DNA of 64,000 nucleotides from Chrysopilus asiliformis (lineage: Eukaryota > Arthropoda > Insecta > Diptera > Rhagionidae), in the NCBI GenBank assembly GCA_964034945.1, contig OZ035961.1, positions 43,738,184-43,802,183 on the forward strand. Reading direction: 5' to 3'. Position numbers and translations under genes: made by a program. Under the pieces are notes generated by a model that saw nothing but the letters and a program-made list of their open reading frames with translations, was not told where the DNA came from and made no database searches. Of this stretch, positions 35,850 to 46,683 are shown piece by piece. Each line of letters starts with the position of its first letter. Position 1 is the first letter of the stretch.

Positions 35850-35928
35850 AAGCTCGATCCAGACTACACGATGTACGGGGTACGTGCCAACCTCGTACCC
35901 CGTACATCGTGTAGTCTGGATCGAGCTT
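35850..35928. repeat. 79-bp palindrome, 35-bp perfect arms
   Basis: AAGCTCGATCCAGACTACAC.. ending GGGGTACG, a 9-base loop TGCCAACCT, then the exact reverse complement. It lies just upstream of the MADF start and may be an end of the element that carried it. Confidence 0.88.
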
Positions 35929-36113
35929 TACGGGCGAGGGACGAAGTGGGAACGATGACACGAAAAGTCGAACCCAAACTAAAAATTTCAGTTGCTCAAG
36001 GAGGGGTACGAATGCTGATTGGCTGATTCATTCCCACTTGTTAGAAAAAAATCATTTACTCTGTGATCGTCGTAGAGTGCGTACATGTTGTTTAGCTAAA
36101 ATTTGTTTATTCA

Positions 36114-36302
36114 ATGGCAAATTGGAATAAAAGTCAGACAACGGTTTTGATTGAAGCATACGAGCAACACCCCGGTGTATCTGACACTCACAAACACGAA
36201 ATTAAATTCAAAAAAAAACTTTTCACAAACACGAAATTAAAAACAAAATGGCCCAATTTCCATTCGTTTCATTTTTATTTGGGTTCAGTTCAACCTGTGT
36301 AA
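36114..36302 (+). pseudogene. Truncated MADF-domain ORF
   Basis: MANWNKSQTTVLIEAYEQHP matches the first helix of MADF domains (W..x.....LI..Y..HP), after which the sequence loses the fold and becomes Lys-rich. It lies inside the piggyBac relic, so it came from a separate inserted element. Confidence 0.5.
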
Positions 36303-36788
36303 TCACGAGAGGTTCAGTGTGGAAGCTCAGTGTGTCTGCGTCTAATCGTGGTCATATGGAAATTATGTACCAAACGAAAGTTATTCAAATGATGAAGATG
36401 ATTTTGTAGATCAAGAAGCAAAAGAACAATCAATTTTAGTACCTGACTCATGGCTTCAATCAAGATACAAAAATTCAGTATACAAAGGATGATTGACCAC
36501 AAAATATCAGGCGAAGTGCTCCTTATATCACTGATAATGGTTTGTATAAATTCTTGTTTGATAACACTGCGTCTTTCTATGGTTTCTATGGTACCAAAAA
36601 AAAAAACAAATCTGTTATTCTTCTTAGTACATTGCATATTAAGAAAACTATTCGTGATGAAAATTCAAAAAAAAAACCAGAAATCATTCACTATTATAAT
36701 GAAAAAAAGGAGTTTTTTGAAACAAAACTTATCGTTATAACAAGTGTAAAAAATTCATATGTCCTATTATTTGTGCCAAATGTACCTA

Positions 36789-37008
36789 TTTTTATACCCG
36801 TATGGTGAAACCAAAGGGTATATTAACTTTGCCTTACCGTTTGTAACGCCAAGATCCCGTCATCACACACAAAAATGAATTACACCAGGGTGTTTAGAAT
36901 GATAAAAAAAATTGAATTTTGCATGTCCGTCCGTCTGTCTGTCTGTCTGTGGCGCGGATTGAGGGCGCATGGATTGAGCTAGAGACTTGAAATTTAGCGC
37001 AGATACGT
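36789..37008 (-). repeat. Dispersed repeat family A, copy 4, partial
   Basis: TTTTTATACCCGTATGGTG to about GCGCAGATACGTA; the rest is absent. Confidence 0.83.
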
Positions 37009-37045
37009 ATATAAAAAAGGATAAAAAAAGGTGTTTACCTTTACC

Positions 37046-38377
37046 TAACGTGACCACTTATAGCCTAGCCAATTTCGGTACACAAAAAAAAAATTTTTAC
37101 AAACTCGAGAATGTGCCCAATACAGACAGTTTTATTCAATAAAAATCATTACAATTCTCAATGTTACATGTTATTGTTTTTAAATGCATACTTGCCATCA
37201 GATCCAATTTCTTCTAGCATTTTAGGCTGGGATTTTAGGAATTCGAAAAACTCGAGGCATGACATTTTCATGTTGTATCTTATGTACAGAAGATCCCTCA
37301 ATGTTTTAATACTCAACCGGGTTTTATCACTGGACCATATTTCATTTATTAGAGAAAACACTCTCTCAACGGTCGCCGAAGTTCCGGGCAGACACAGAAT
37401 GTACGAAACGATTTTAAGTAGGTGATTGTAGGGAATGTTATTTTTTCCGAAATGTTGGAAGCATTCCACCCATCGTTGATCGGTAGCAACGCTATTCTCA
37501 GCAGCTATTTTTTGTTGGATGACAAATTTTTCCATTGCACTGTTCAACAAGGCGACGATCACGCCAGAAGTCTCACCGCTTTCAGATGTCAGCTCAACGA
37601 TTTTAATTTTTACGCCCTCTTTTTCCGAAAAGTACCTAACCAGCACGGGAAACATTTTTATGTTTCCATGATTGGATGCATCTGTGATTGTTGTGACAAA
37701 ATGACAATCTGCCAAATCTTTTTGTAATTCACGAAAAACATATGGTGCGATCACACCCGTTGCAATGGACTCACACTTCGTGCGTGCACAAGTGAACTTC
37801 GTTAAAGCAAAACAACTGCGAATAATTTTGGAGGCACAGTCAGCAGAACGAAAACTATGGTTTGATCTTATTACGTGGTATGCCCACACACCCTCGCAAG
37901 CTGCTATTTCCAAATCAGATTTGCTCAGCATTGCACTTTTGAAATATTTCGTCATTGGTTGACTAGATGATGATGCACTTAATGCTTTTTGGTGGCGTGT
38001 CGATTTTAAGTGCGTGTCAATTGCAATTATTTAAACTCTCAAACACAAAACAACCACACGACGACAGCAAACAAAAGAAAATTATTTCCGACCAAATCAA
38101 AAGTAAGGTTATATTTGACAAATGTTAATAGGGTTGAGTTGACAGTAGATTATGGTATGACATCTACCAGTGAAATAAGGAATTCAGAATAGTAAAGTGT
38201 CGTCTACATAGCTTTCAATCCGCTTCGATTCTAGCAATACCAAAAATTTCGATATTTGAATTTGCTTTGTCAGGATTTCGGTATATTTAGGTGTACCGAA
38301 GCTTTGCTTCGGTACACCGGTACACGGTGCCAAATTTCGGTACTGTACCGGTCATTTCGGTACAGGTGGTCACCTTA
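37046..38377 (-). mobile_element. hAT transposon, 1.33 kb, with 263-codon transposase remnant
   Basis: Ends TAACGTGACCAC / GTGGTCACCTTA with a perfect 8-bp duplication CCTTTACC (37038-37045 and 38378-38385). The minus strand 37955-37164 is fully open. It reads ATDQRWVECFQHFGKNNIPY and then LPGTSATVERVFSLINEIW and SSDKTRLSIKTLRDLLY, the hAT dimerisation domain. The N-terminal BED finger and much of the catalytic core are missing, so it is non-autonomous. Its site is itself palindromic (GGTGTTTACCTTTACCCC against GGGGTAAAAGTAAACATCC at 38416). Confidence 0.9.
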
Positions 38378-39114
38378 CCTTTACCCCATTTTTTAAAAAT
38401 TTGAAAAAAATATAGGGGTAAAAGTAAACATCCAATTTTGTAAAAAATTAAGGACCTATAATTTTGAAATCACATGGAATGGGCAATAAATAGACAACAA
38501 ATTTTAACATAATATATCAAAACTCCGCTGTTAGTGATTTAATTTAAAAAAAACCATTACAAAGTTGAAAAGATATCAAAAAAGTGAAAATCATTTACAA
38601 TTACTCCCCTTGACCCTATTCTTCTTAGTACATTGCATACTAAGAAAACTATTCGTGATGAAAATGCAAAAAAAAAACCAGAAATCATTCACTATTATAA
38701 TGGAAAAAAGGAGTTTTTTTGAAACAAAACTTATCGTTGTAACAAGTCTAAAAAAATCATATGTCCTATTATTTGTACCAAATGTACCTATTTTTTTTAT
38801 CTATTATTTCTTTGTTCGAAAATAATTAAAGTCGGATTATCAATTGACAAAATATAACAGCAAATTGTTTTTATAAATTGTTTAATTGGTCTTTTTCTAA
38901 CATGTATCAAATTGATTCACAGCGTACTATTTGTTCGGTAACATAAACTATGGATGCGGGTTAAGTCGATTTTCAAGCTAAGCCAAAGTAATCTGTTTGG
39001 AAATGCCAATACAGATCAGTTTGGTTTCGTCTGAAAATCGACTTGTGCTACTTTAACTTATTACCACTGATATATCCGGTGTACTCGTTTGAGTACAGCG
39101 GGCGTTAATGGTTT

Positions 39115-39360
39115 AACTTTTTTTTCGAAAACCGTTCATTTTCAAACAACTTAAAAATTTCATGACTCTAGCTATATTAGTTTTGCAGAAATCTTGTACA
39201 CAGACTGACAGACTGACAGACAGACTGGCAGACAGAAAGACATTTTTTTAATATGACTCCAATCGACTCAGGACTGCTCGGAAAATTTTTTCAGGGAAAA
39301 TTAATAGGTCGAAATTTTTTATGAATACAATACTTTATTTTGCTTCGTGAAAGTAAAAAA
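39115..39360 (+). repeat. Dispersed repeat family C, 3' part
   Basis: Contains CTTGTACACAGACTGACAG, a GACAGACAGACTGGCAGAC tract, GGACTGCTCGGAAAATTTTT and ATGAATACAATACTTTATTT. Confidence 0.7.
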
Positions 39361-39494
39361 ATCGTTTTATAAAAACTATAAAAATAAAATAAATTCATTT
39401 GTTTTATTTTGTTTTATTTTTTGCATCATTAATAATTTTCAGAATTTTGTGGTGAATAAGTAATTATATTTCATTTTTGCAGATGTGCATTTAA

Positions 39495-40097
39495 CCTTCT
39501 TCCGTCCCTCGGGTCTAATTTGACCCAAACAGAAATTAGTTTGCTTGTACCTTTAAAAATATTTATATTACGAACCTGAAATTTTTTGACTTTGCCTTAT
39601 TTATTGTAAACTAGCAGTATGCAAAAATTTGGCAACTTCCGATTAACCGTTACAGTGCTACAAAAATAGTCACACTAAAGACCTTCGGGTCTAAAATGAC
39701 CCAAGGCAGTTAATCGTATAAAAAATGTTTAATTTAATCATATTATATTATATTCGTTAGTGTTTCTAAACTATATCTAGAATATGGATCTAAAATCTTT
39801 GACCAAACGGGGTGAGTTCTCGGGTATAAGAAACCGATTTTGTTGGATGTCAATTGGGAAAAACTCAACTGCCATATTTCTCAATTTTTGTATGAAGTTT
39901 TTTGACCGCTATTTTCGGGGAGAGTTCATTAGAACAATATATAAGTCTTTTGGGTTATACATATGTTGTTGTATGTTGTAAAAATTTCGAAAAACATAAA
40001 AAAACTCGTTTTTTGATTTTTGTATACACTAAACCTTTATGGGTCAAAATAGACCCGAGGAACTTTAGTGTGATTTTTTTTGAGGGACGGATGAAGG
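39495..40097. mobile_element. 603-bp TTAA-flanked MITE
   Basis: Ends CCTTCTTCCGTCCCTC / GAGGGACGGATGAAGG, flanked by TTAA on both sides, as for piggyBac-type transposition. Subterminal GGGTCTAATTTGACCC and GGGTCAAAATAGACCCGAGG add inner inverted motifs. The two predicted small plus-strand frames across it have no homology. Confidence 0.82.
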
Positions 40098-40184
40098 TTA
40101 AGCATGTGTGTTAATGTGATGTTGACATTTGTGAACTTGAAAATGGATGCATTTAATGCAATTCTCCGTGTCGTATTTATCCGT

Positions 40185-40273
40185 GTATGCGTACATGTCA
40201 CGCATAATGCGTTACATGTAACGAATAATGTGTTACATGTAACGCATAATGTGTTACACGTAACGCATAATGT
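40185..40273 (+). repeat. Short tandem repeat, unit about 22 bp
   Basis: Four imperfect units of GTTACATGTAACGCATAATG with ACATGTCACGC and ACACGTAACGC variants. It would translate as repeated HVTHNVL, which is not evidence of a protein. Confidence 0.8.
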
Positions 40274-40694
40274 ATGGGAAATGCTAAAAAAAATCTTCGA
40301 GACAAAATTTTCTGTGCAATTATACGATTTTTGCTTTTACGCGTATTCTACTGTAATTAAAAGAAAATATTTACTACGTAGTGAGCAATAAATAATTTCA
40401 ACAGTCAATAACGAAGCTAAATTGCAATTAAAAATTAAGCTCATGGAAATAGAGGAAACTGTATATAAAATATTTCAAACTCATTTGTCTTAGAATGAGT
40501 CTTCAGAAGCAAGATTTTAAATTTAAAAAATGTACAAAATATTGAACGCTATAAACGTTTCTTATCAAACAGAATTCCTCTTCAAAGTTCATTAATTGAA
40601 ACAAAAGTATACTTAATGTAGGAAAATAATAATTTGTATGAGTCCTCGTCTCTACAGATGACGATTATTCCACAGCCATAAATATTTACGAGTT

Positions 40695-40979
40695 TTAATG
40701 AGACTTTCCTTCAGGGTAGTAAGGAAGTTGTATACCCGTTACCATGCTCTGATTCTGGGCTTTTGCTTTACTCCTTGACTGTGCATATCGAAACAACTGA
40801 CTGCCAGCAAAACTGCCGCATAGAAAGAAAATTCCCGTAATAACAACAAAATGTGGCACAATAACTTTTGAACTTTTTATTATCAAAGTTACATAAAGTT
40901 TAGCAGACTTTTCCCTTTCACATTTATTTACTTTAATCACTACTAACCACTTGATGTTTAACCATTGATTTTTGTGCAC
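40695..40979 (-). CDS. Candidate small single-pass membrane protein, unknown
   Basis: A 94-codon frame ends LPYYPEGKSH and has a hydrophobic stretch VVITGIFFLCGSFAGSQLF (about residues 46-64), followed by a basic-polar segment RYAQSRSKAKAQNQS. Third-position composition is more balanced than in the surrounding DNA, and the region is free of recognised transposons. The first 35 residues are less convincing, so the true start or a splice acceptor may lie inside. I do not recognise the family. A mitochondrial or ER small integral membrane protein is a guess from shape only. Confidence 0.4.
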   Translation of the reverse strand: MHKNQWLNIKWLVVIKVNKCEREKSAKLYVTLIIKSSKVIVPHFVVITGIFFLCGSFAGSQLFRYAQSRSKAKAQNQSMVTGIQLPYYPEGKSH

Positions 40980-42015
40980 TTAAACTTCCGGTCACTGCTA
41001 TCCGTAAGTGTGCTTATTGGTTTTTCTTGGTTAACTAACCGACAAAATCGACAATTTGGAAATTTATCACCCCCAATTAATTGGACTTTATTAAGCCCAG
41101 TTAATAGCGAAATTCCTCATTTTATTTTATTTACGAGTTTTTTATGAAATAAGTTTTAGCCTTCAGCCAAGTATCACTCGGGAATCACTTACGCTTTGAT
41201 TATATCGAATTACCGCAGAAATTTTATTGATTCTTATCATTGTTTCAAGGCGAATCGAAGAAAGTGATGAAAAAATCAAAATTCAACAGAATATAGACTC
41301 TGGAATTGCCGAAAATCACCTAAATCTTCTTGCACAATAAAAGAAACCATTAGCACTCAGATTCAGTGTTTTTAATTGCAAATCAATAAAAATTTATGTG
41401 CTTTTAACACTTTAAAGTGTGAAAATTGATTGACGGAAAAGCCATTTAACCGTATCACCACTACACTCACCAGTTTCTGAGAAAATAGGACACTGCTGAA
41501 CATTTCAATACTTCTCTGCAGTTATTTGTTGTTAATTCGCGGTCTAGATTTTTTTTTTCAAATTAACACAATTTCGTTAGCACTTAAACCAAAATTACAA
41601 CAAAATTTTAAAATCACTACCATCCCTCAGATTGTATCTCGAATATCTGTCTCCGAAAACTGGCGAATTTTCCACGGTTTCCTCTTCCTTCAACAAGATT
41701 TTCCTTTACCGTTAGATAGCGATTTTTCCAAACTCCATCCTATGGCAAAGGTGTACTGTACATTTTACCACTCGTGTACGAAACTGTCAAATAAAAGTCC
41801 ACACGAAGTATGCTCGAGATACAGTCGAAACGTCCCAGATTTGAATGTTTTTTTAGTACTAAACGCCTCGTTATGGCTTTGTTCCATTTACGTTCGAAAA
41901 ATACTCCTGCAGTAAATCTAAATCTATTTACTCCAAAATACACTTAACTACACTCTTTGAAAAGCAAGAGTACTTGAGATGGAATGTAATATGGAATGTA
42001 GGTGGAATATACAGT
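40980..42015. other. No gene seen
   Basis: AT-rich sequence upstream of the small minus frame. A 129-codon plus frame at 41526-41915 has no recognisable domain or supporting splice context. Confidence 0.35.
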
Positions 42016-42019
42016 AATC

Positions 42020-42130
42020 CCTCCAACTGCACTGTTTCTAACTGCGCGGTTTCGCAACTGCGGGGTTATTTAGTACCAAAACTTCGAATTGCGCGGTAAA
42101 AATTTCGCAGCTGCGCGGTTTTGTTTTTAT
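42020..42130 (+). mobile_element. Tigger-like left terminus fragment
   Basis: CAGTAATCCCTCCAACTGCA.. followed by repeated ACTGCGCGGTTT-type units is typical of pogo/Tigger ends. No matching right end was found before 43.5 kb. Confidence 0.5.
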
Positions 42131-42423
42131 AATTTTCGAGTATACTCGGTTGAAAATTGGTCAATCTTACTTCAAAAGCGCCACTGCAGATAGTAGTGTC
42201 GCTCGTGATGGGTTTTATTACTAATTCTGCACAGATAATAGCGCTGCTCGTTGTGGGTTTTATAAATAAAGATTTGCCGTGATTTTTGTATCAATTATTT
42301 TTTAACCGACGGGTAATAACGAAAACATAACGACGCGAGAGCCTTTACATTTCATCGCTTCAAAAATGAAACCTGTGTTTATCTATGGGACGAGTTATGA
42401 CGCTTTGCCTTGATGCTTTAAAG

Positions 42424-43166
42424 GGCGTTTTCGTTTTTGGCACCGGAGTCATGGCACCGAAGCAATTGCTACCTGTCAAAAATTAAGTCTGCTACCAAGA
42501 GTGCTGTCCCCGTGTTCGAGTATGCCGGAGTGAAGAACTGTCAAAACCTTCATAATGAGAGGTCGCCGGTCAAGTCTTGGATTAGGTTTTGCTGTTATTC
42601 ATCAATTATTGAAAGAATTTGATGAATTTTATGCTGCACAATTGGAAGCTAAAGATATGAAGATTATTTTAATTATATGAGCTTTGCTATTTGGAGAATC
42701 TAGTGCCGCACAACCTAAGAACAGTGACTTTCTTCGTCACAGGATTTAATATAAATCAACACAGGCATAATCGAATTTATAGAATTTGAGGGACAGTTCA
42801 GTTTTAATCAAGTCATCTACTATTTCCAAAAAATATCATATTTTACCATTTAGCCAATTGTTTAGCAAGTATCTATCGCTCGTATTGATTGATAAATAAT
42901 TACCCGTCGAGACTTTCACATTTCCTTTCTTCTAATATGATTTTTGTCTGCAAAAAAAACTTTAAGATTCAAAATAACGACCGACTGTTTCTTGGTGTCA
43001 TTTGCTCCCGTACCAAAACTAGGTCCAGCGGTGCTACCACCAAGAGTCAAAAGAGCTAAACTCGAACAGCCGGTGTCAGAATCATCTGACGCCAAAGTGG
43101 CAAATTCGAACAGTTTTTCTGGGCACCAGGCGTAAGGTGCTAGCACCGTGTCAAAAACGAAAACGC
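42424..43166. mobile_element. TIR element of about 740 bp with transposon-derived coding trace
   Basis: GCGTTTTCGTTTTTGGCAC near the left and GTGTCAAAAACGAAAACGC at the right are inverted. Between them a short plus-strand trace reads FAVIHQLLKEFDEFYAAQLE and stops. It resembles the N-terminus of a Harbinger-type nuclease, but too little remains to be sure. Confidence 0.55.
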
Positions 43167-43506
43167 ACAAAGTTTCCTAAGGTCTGAAGTAACCTACTTT
43201 CTACTTTCAGGCATATTGCCGATGCCACATTTAAATGAAAATTGTGATTTATGAGTGATTTTTCGAAAATTGTGATGCATTAAATCAGACGTAAGCAAAA
43301 GCAAATTTAAAAGTGTGGAACTTATACATTTATAACTAAAAAGAGAGCGATAAGCTCAAATAAATTGTTAAAAAATTAATTCCAGGATAATTCTTGTTAG
43401 TTTTGATTAAGTTTTGGTTAAAAAAGCTTCTTTAAAATTCGCTGAAGCATATTTCCTCACTTCGCCCTCAAAATCAAAATCTTTTTAGAATGACTATATA
43501 AAAATA

Positions 43507-44205
43507 CAGTGTTGCCATCGTAAAATCGTTGATTGTTTGAAAAATTTCAAGCCGTCTTATTTCGAAAATTTTGTTCAAAAATCAACTGGAGCCTGGAGCC
43601 ATGAAAATTGAACTTAAATTAATCGATTAAAACATTTTTCATTCAAATCTTTTATAATGACTAAAAAATTTTAAAAATGTCAACAGACAATTTGAAATTT
43701 CTATCGGACATGGGTTTCTTAACTAATGCTACATTTACACGAATGACAAATTTGTCATTTTTTTCTTGTCATTATGTTAATTCCCTTGTAAATGGCATAA
43801 TTTTTGTAATTTTTTCTGTCAGAAAATGTCAATCTCTCATAAAAGAATGAACTTGTCCATTCTTTTATGCCAGATTGTCATTCGTGCAAACGCAATATTA
43901 GTTATGACAAAAGTTGAATACTAAAGTTGTCATAACTAATATTGCGTTTGCACAAATGACTATCTGGCATAAAAGAATGGACAAGTTCATTCTTTTATGA
44001 GAGATTGACCTTTTCTGACAGAAAAAATTACAAAAATTATGCCATTTACACGGGAATTAACATAATGACAAGAAAAAAATGACAAATTTGTCATTCGTGT
44101 AAATGTAGCATAAGAACTTAAAAAGTTTTAAATATAAAAAACACATGACTTTTTCAAGGTCCGGATTATTTCGAATCCGCTTTTCTGATTGTCACACTCT
44201 AGTTT
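43507..44205. repeat. Repeat family F copy split by a palindromic MITE
   Basis: Starts CAGTGTTGCCATCG and ends near TGTCACACTCTAG. The first 220 bp match 26430-26700. The second half is displaced by the 384-bp palindrome at 43727-44110. Confidence 0.6.
43727..44110. mobile_element. 384-bp near-perfect palindrome with TAA duplications
   Basis: Two arms of 182 bp (43727-43908 and 43929-44110) around a 20-base spacer. TGCTACATTTACACG begins the left arm, its inverse ends the right, and TAA lies on both sides. The 3-bp TAA target suggests a PIF/Harbinger MITE. The arms differ at only a handful of positions. Confidence 0.92.
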
Positions 44206-44327
44206 TATATCATCATTCTACTTTTCGGGAGTTTGCAGAACCACTGGAACGAAGCAGCGAACATTGGAACCAAGTGACAGCAGTGGTGAGCATCAGAAAT
44301 TAAAAAGTTAGAATTAATCTGTACAAA

Positions 44328-44932
44328 ATGTTACGTCTAACTGCCGATAAAGTAGGTTATTATTCAAGCCCTGGTTTCCGTTGAAAATCTTTGACTATTT
44401 TTTAGATTTTATCGCCTGCAATTCTATCAAAAATATCAGAAAGATGGATCAGTGTTTCCTCCGTGAGCTGCAAAGTTCAGTCTGGACGGTATAAAATTAC
44501 GCCGAAAAGAGATAGACCGCTAACCTATGAAATGGCAAATCCTCCGCACTTCATCGCTCACAGAAAGGCCTGGAATTCATGGAACACTTGTAAATTCTTA
44601 AAATCATATTGACTAGCATAAATAATATTGATTTTTTTTTAGCTAATTTGGCCGACGGCATTAGATCATCCGAAACAGCGATTGAAGACATTTTCATCCG
44701 GAAGTTTATGACTGGCACTTGGCATTCACTTGTGTGCTCCGAAGTAATAATTAAGAGGCAGCATAACCACATCAGAATAGCCGCTATAATTCGGCAGGCA
44801 ATCAGTCCGCGAAAAATGTATTTCCTAATTGGATACTGCGAGGAGATCCTGTCCTACTGGCTGCAATGTCCAATTACGCTAGAACTTCAAACCATTGCCG
44901 ACAGAAGGAGTGTCATATTCAAATACATTTAA
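44328..44932 (+). CDS. mRpS24: Mitochondrial ribosomal protein S24 (uS3m), complete, three exons
   Basis: Component of the mitochondrial small ribosomal subunit. Exon 1 (44328-44351) is MLRLTADK. Exon 2 (44406-44589) reads ILSPAILSKISERWIS, then KVQSGRYKITPKRDRPLTYE and HFIAHRKAWNSWNT. Exon 3 (44643-44932) reads SNLADGIRSSETAIEDIFIR then IRIAAIIRQAISPRKMYFLI and ends VIFKYI-stop. Introns are 54 and 53 bp with GTAGGT/TTTTAG and GTAAAT/TTTTAG sites, and phases agree. The product is 165 residues, the usual length, with a basic Ser/Leu/Ile N-terminus suited to mitochondrial import. RQAISPRKMYFLIGY and EEILSYWLQCP are family hallmarks. It is intact and lies between transposon-rich blocks. Confidence 0.93.
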
Positions 44933-45164
44933 AGTGATTCTTGTTATAATATTTAATTGTAGTTTTCGAGATTCTTAAACGATTTCACCCTCAAACTTGT
45001 GTTACTTTTGCAAATTACCTGTTATGAATCCTAAACATTTTTTTTGATAAAAACCGAAAAAAGTTGGCAAGACAAAAATTAAACTATGTATTGTCATATG
45101 AGGATTCCCACTGTTATACTAGTATAACTTTTAAGAAAAAACCTTTTGGATGCATATAACTACA

Positions 45165-45224
45165 GTAAACCCTGGATAATTGCACAACCCTTTTAAGTGC
45201 AACTGTAGTTCGAACCCGTGCACA
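45165..45224 (+). mobile_element. Tigger-like terminus fragment
   Basis: CAGTAAACCCTGGATAATTG followed by TTTTAAGTGCAACTGTAG looks like one end of a pogo/Tigger element cut off by the family A repeat. Confidence 0.45.
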
Positions 45225-46410
45225 TTTTTATACCCGTATGGTGAAACCAAAGGGTATATTAGATTTGCCTTACCGTTTGTAACGCCAAGATCCCGTCATC
45301 GCACAAAAAAATGAATTACACCAGTGTGTTTAGAATGATAAGAAAAGTTGAATTTAGAATGTCCGTCCGTCTGTGGCGCGGATTGCGGGCGCACGGATTG
45401 AGCTAGAGACTTGAAATTTTGCGCAGATTGGTTCTTCGTAAAATGCAAGGCTAACCCCACGGTTAGAAGTGCGACTAGAAGTCGCATGCGATTATCCCTC
45501 CTACAACGTTTTTCAATTTGACAGGTGTTGCGATTTGCTCTGCTGTCTTGCGACATTGCATGTGACTTCAGTTGAAAAAGGTCAAACGCAAGAAAACAAA
45601 GAAAGTTATTTTGTTTATGAAACTCATTTCTGAATACCAAAACAGCGAAGGCTCATAAATATCTTCTGTCGATGCTCCAGACTTCCGACTCGCATTGATT
45701 TACTTTTTCTCGTGAACATACGTCGTTCGTAAATTTCTCAACTTTTTCTTCACTTCCTCGCTTGTGAGTTTCACTTCCGCGCCGATTTGTTCATACGCCT
45801 GCCTCTTGAGATCGTTTCTACGATACAATTTCGAGGCAGTCTTCCAGAGGCACTCTCTTTCCCGGCACAAATTTATTAATTTCAAAATTTCACTTCTACT
45901 CAACTTATTTTCTGCCCTTGTGAAATCAGACATAACCTTAAATGTCAAATCATTTGCAGTTCCAGTCGCAGCTCAGATTGTATGAGGTTTTTACATACGA
46001 CTTGAGTTGCGATTTTCCCCGCTTGCATGCAACTGGCGTTTACACGAGCGATTTCCCTGAGATGAGATTCGGCATGCGACTTCTAGTCGCACTTCTAACC
46101 GTGGGGTAAGTTCGTTAATGGGCAAAAATGGACCATTAGGGGGGTACCCCCCATACGAACGAAAACTTTTTTTTGCGAATATCTCAAAAACGGTCCATCT
46201 TATCAAAAAAGTGTAAGAACAAAAGTTATTTAGGATATGATTCTACATAAAACTCCCATACAACAAAATCCAATTGGAATAAATTTTAAAAAATCTTGAA
46301 AAGTTTGACTTCAAAGTGGAATTTTGAAACAACTGTTCGCCGTTCACTTAAATCACCATACGGGTTTCCAATAATTGTTAGATTGGCAATTATAGCTTTT
46401 GTTATGTTTT
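45225..46410 (-). repeat. Dispersed repeat family A, copy 5, split by a Harbinger element
   Basis: TTTTTATACCCGTATGGTG at 45225 and GCTTTTGTTATGTTTT at 46410 are the family ends. Removing 45455-46109 restores the continuous consensus GCAAGGCTAAGTTCGTTAAT seen in other copies. Confidence 0.9.
45455..46106 (-). mobile_element. Harbinger-type element (652 bp) carrying a MADF-domain ORF
   Basis: Inverted ends CCCCACGGTTAGAAGTGCG.. and a TAA duplication on each side (45452-45454 and 46107-46109), the PIF/Harbinger target. The minus frame 45948-45700 reads SRSEILKLINLCRERECLW, then LKRQAYEQIGAEVKLTSEEV and RNLRTTYVHEKK, a MADF domain intact over 82 codons. There is no nuclease gene. In Harbinger systems a Myb/MADF protein acts beside the transposase, so this may depend on a partner element. 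Confidence 0.88.
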
Positions 46411-46683
46411 CAACATACACTCGATTGGACCCTCCTTTTCGCCACTGACATGAGTGGGCATATTAGCTGCGATTTTCGCGAGTCTGTGTGAGAGATGCGA
46501 GGAGATATCCGATTGAATTTTAATGTATCTAAGAGTTGTGTAAAATCGTATTCTAAGCAATTTTTGTCTTAATATTTTTTTTTATGTTTCGTATAAATCT
46601 ATGATAATAAACAAAAAATTTGAAAATCTCGAGGAAATCGCAAACATAGGATTTAGTTATATGGGTGACAGGGAAGGAGTAAT

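Larger units (their letters stand above)
36615..38800 (+). repeat. Direct duplication of a piggyBac transposase segment
   Basis: About 175 bp at 36615-36788 (TTCTTCTTAGTACATTGCAT.. to CCAAATGTACCTA) recurs at about 38625-38795 with roughly 95% identity by eye. The repeat A fragment and the hAT lie between the copies. Confidence 0.8.
35309..38960 (+). mobile_element. piggyBac-family transposon relic (3.65 kb) with nested insertions
   Basis: Ends CCCGCATCCAT / ATGGATGCGGG flanked by TTAA (35305-35308 and 38961-38964), as for piggyBac elements. Behind each end is AATTTGATACA or its near copy. A start MASTSSEYVYI lies at 35744 and breaks at once. SNDEDDFVDQEAKEQSI (about 36385-36440) is the acidic N-terminal region, and ILLSTLHIKKTIRDENSKKK with PEIIHYYNE (36610-36710) is the DDE_Tnp_1_7 C-terminal core. 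The middle is deleted. Confidence 0.88.
35282..39065. mobile_element. Inverted-repeat host element split by the piggyBac
   Basis: GTGGTAATTAGTTAAAGTAGC left of the piggyBac is repeated in inverse at 39042-39066 (GCTACTTTAACTTATTACCAC). GTCGATTTTCAAGC right after it is inverted at 39031-39050. The pre-insertion element was therefore a short palindromic transposon about 125 bp long. Confidence 0.6.

Noticed and set aside
40104..40391. 95-codon frame with repeated HVTHNVLHVTHN
   Set aside because: Caused by a 22-bp tandem repeat.
41526..41915. 129-codon plus-strand frame
   Set aside because: No domain, no splice or start context, composition like the surrounding non-coding DNA.
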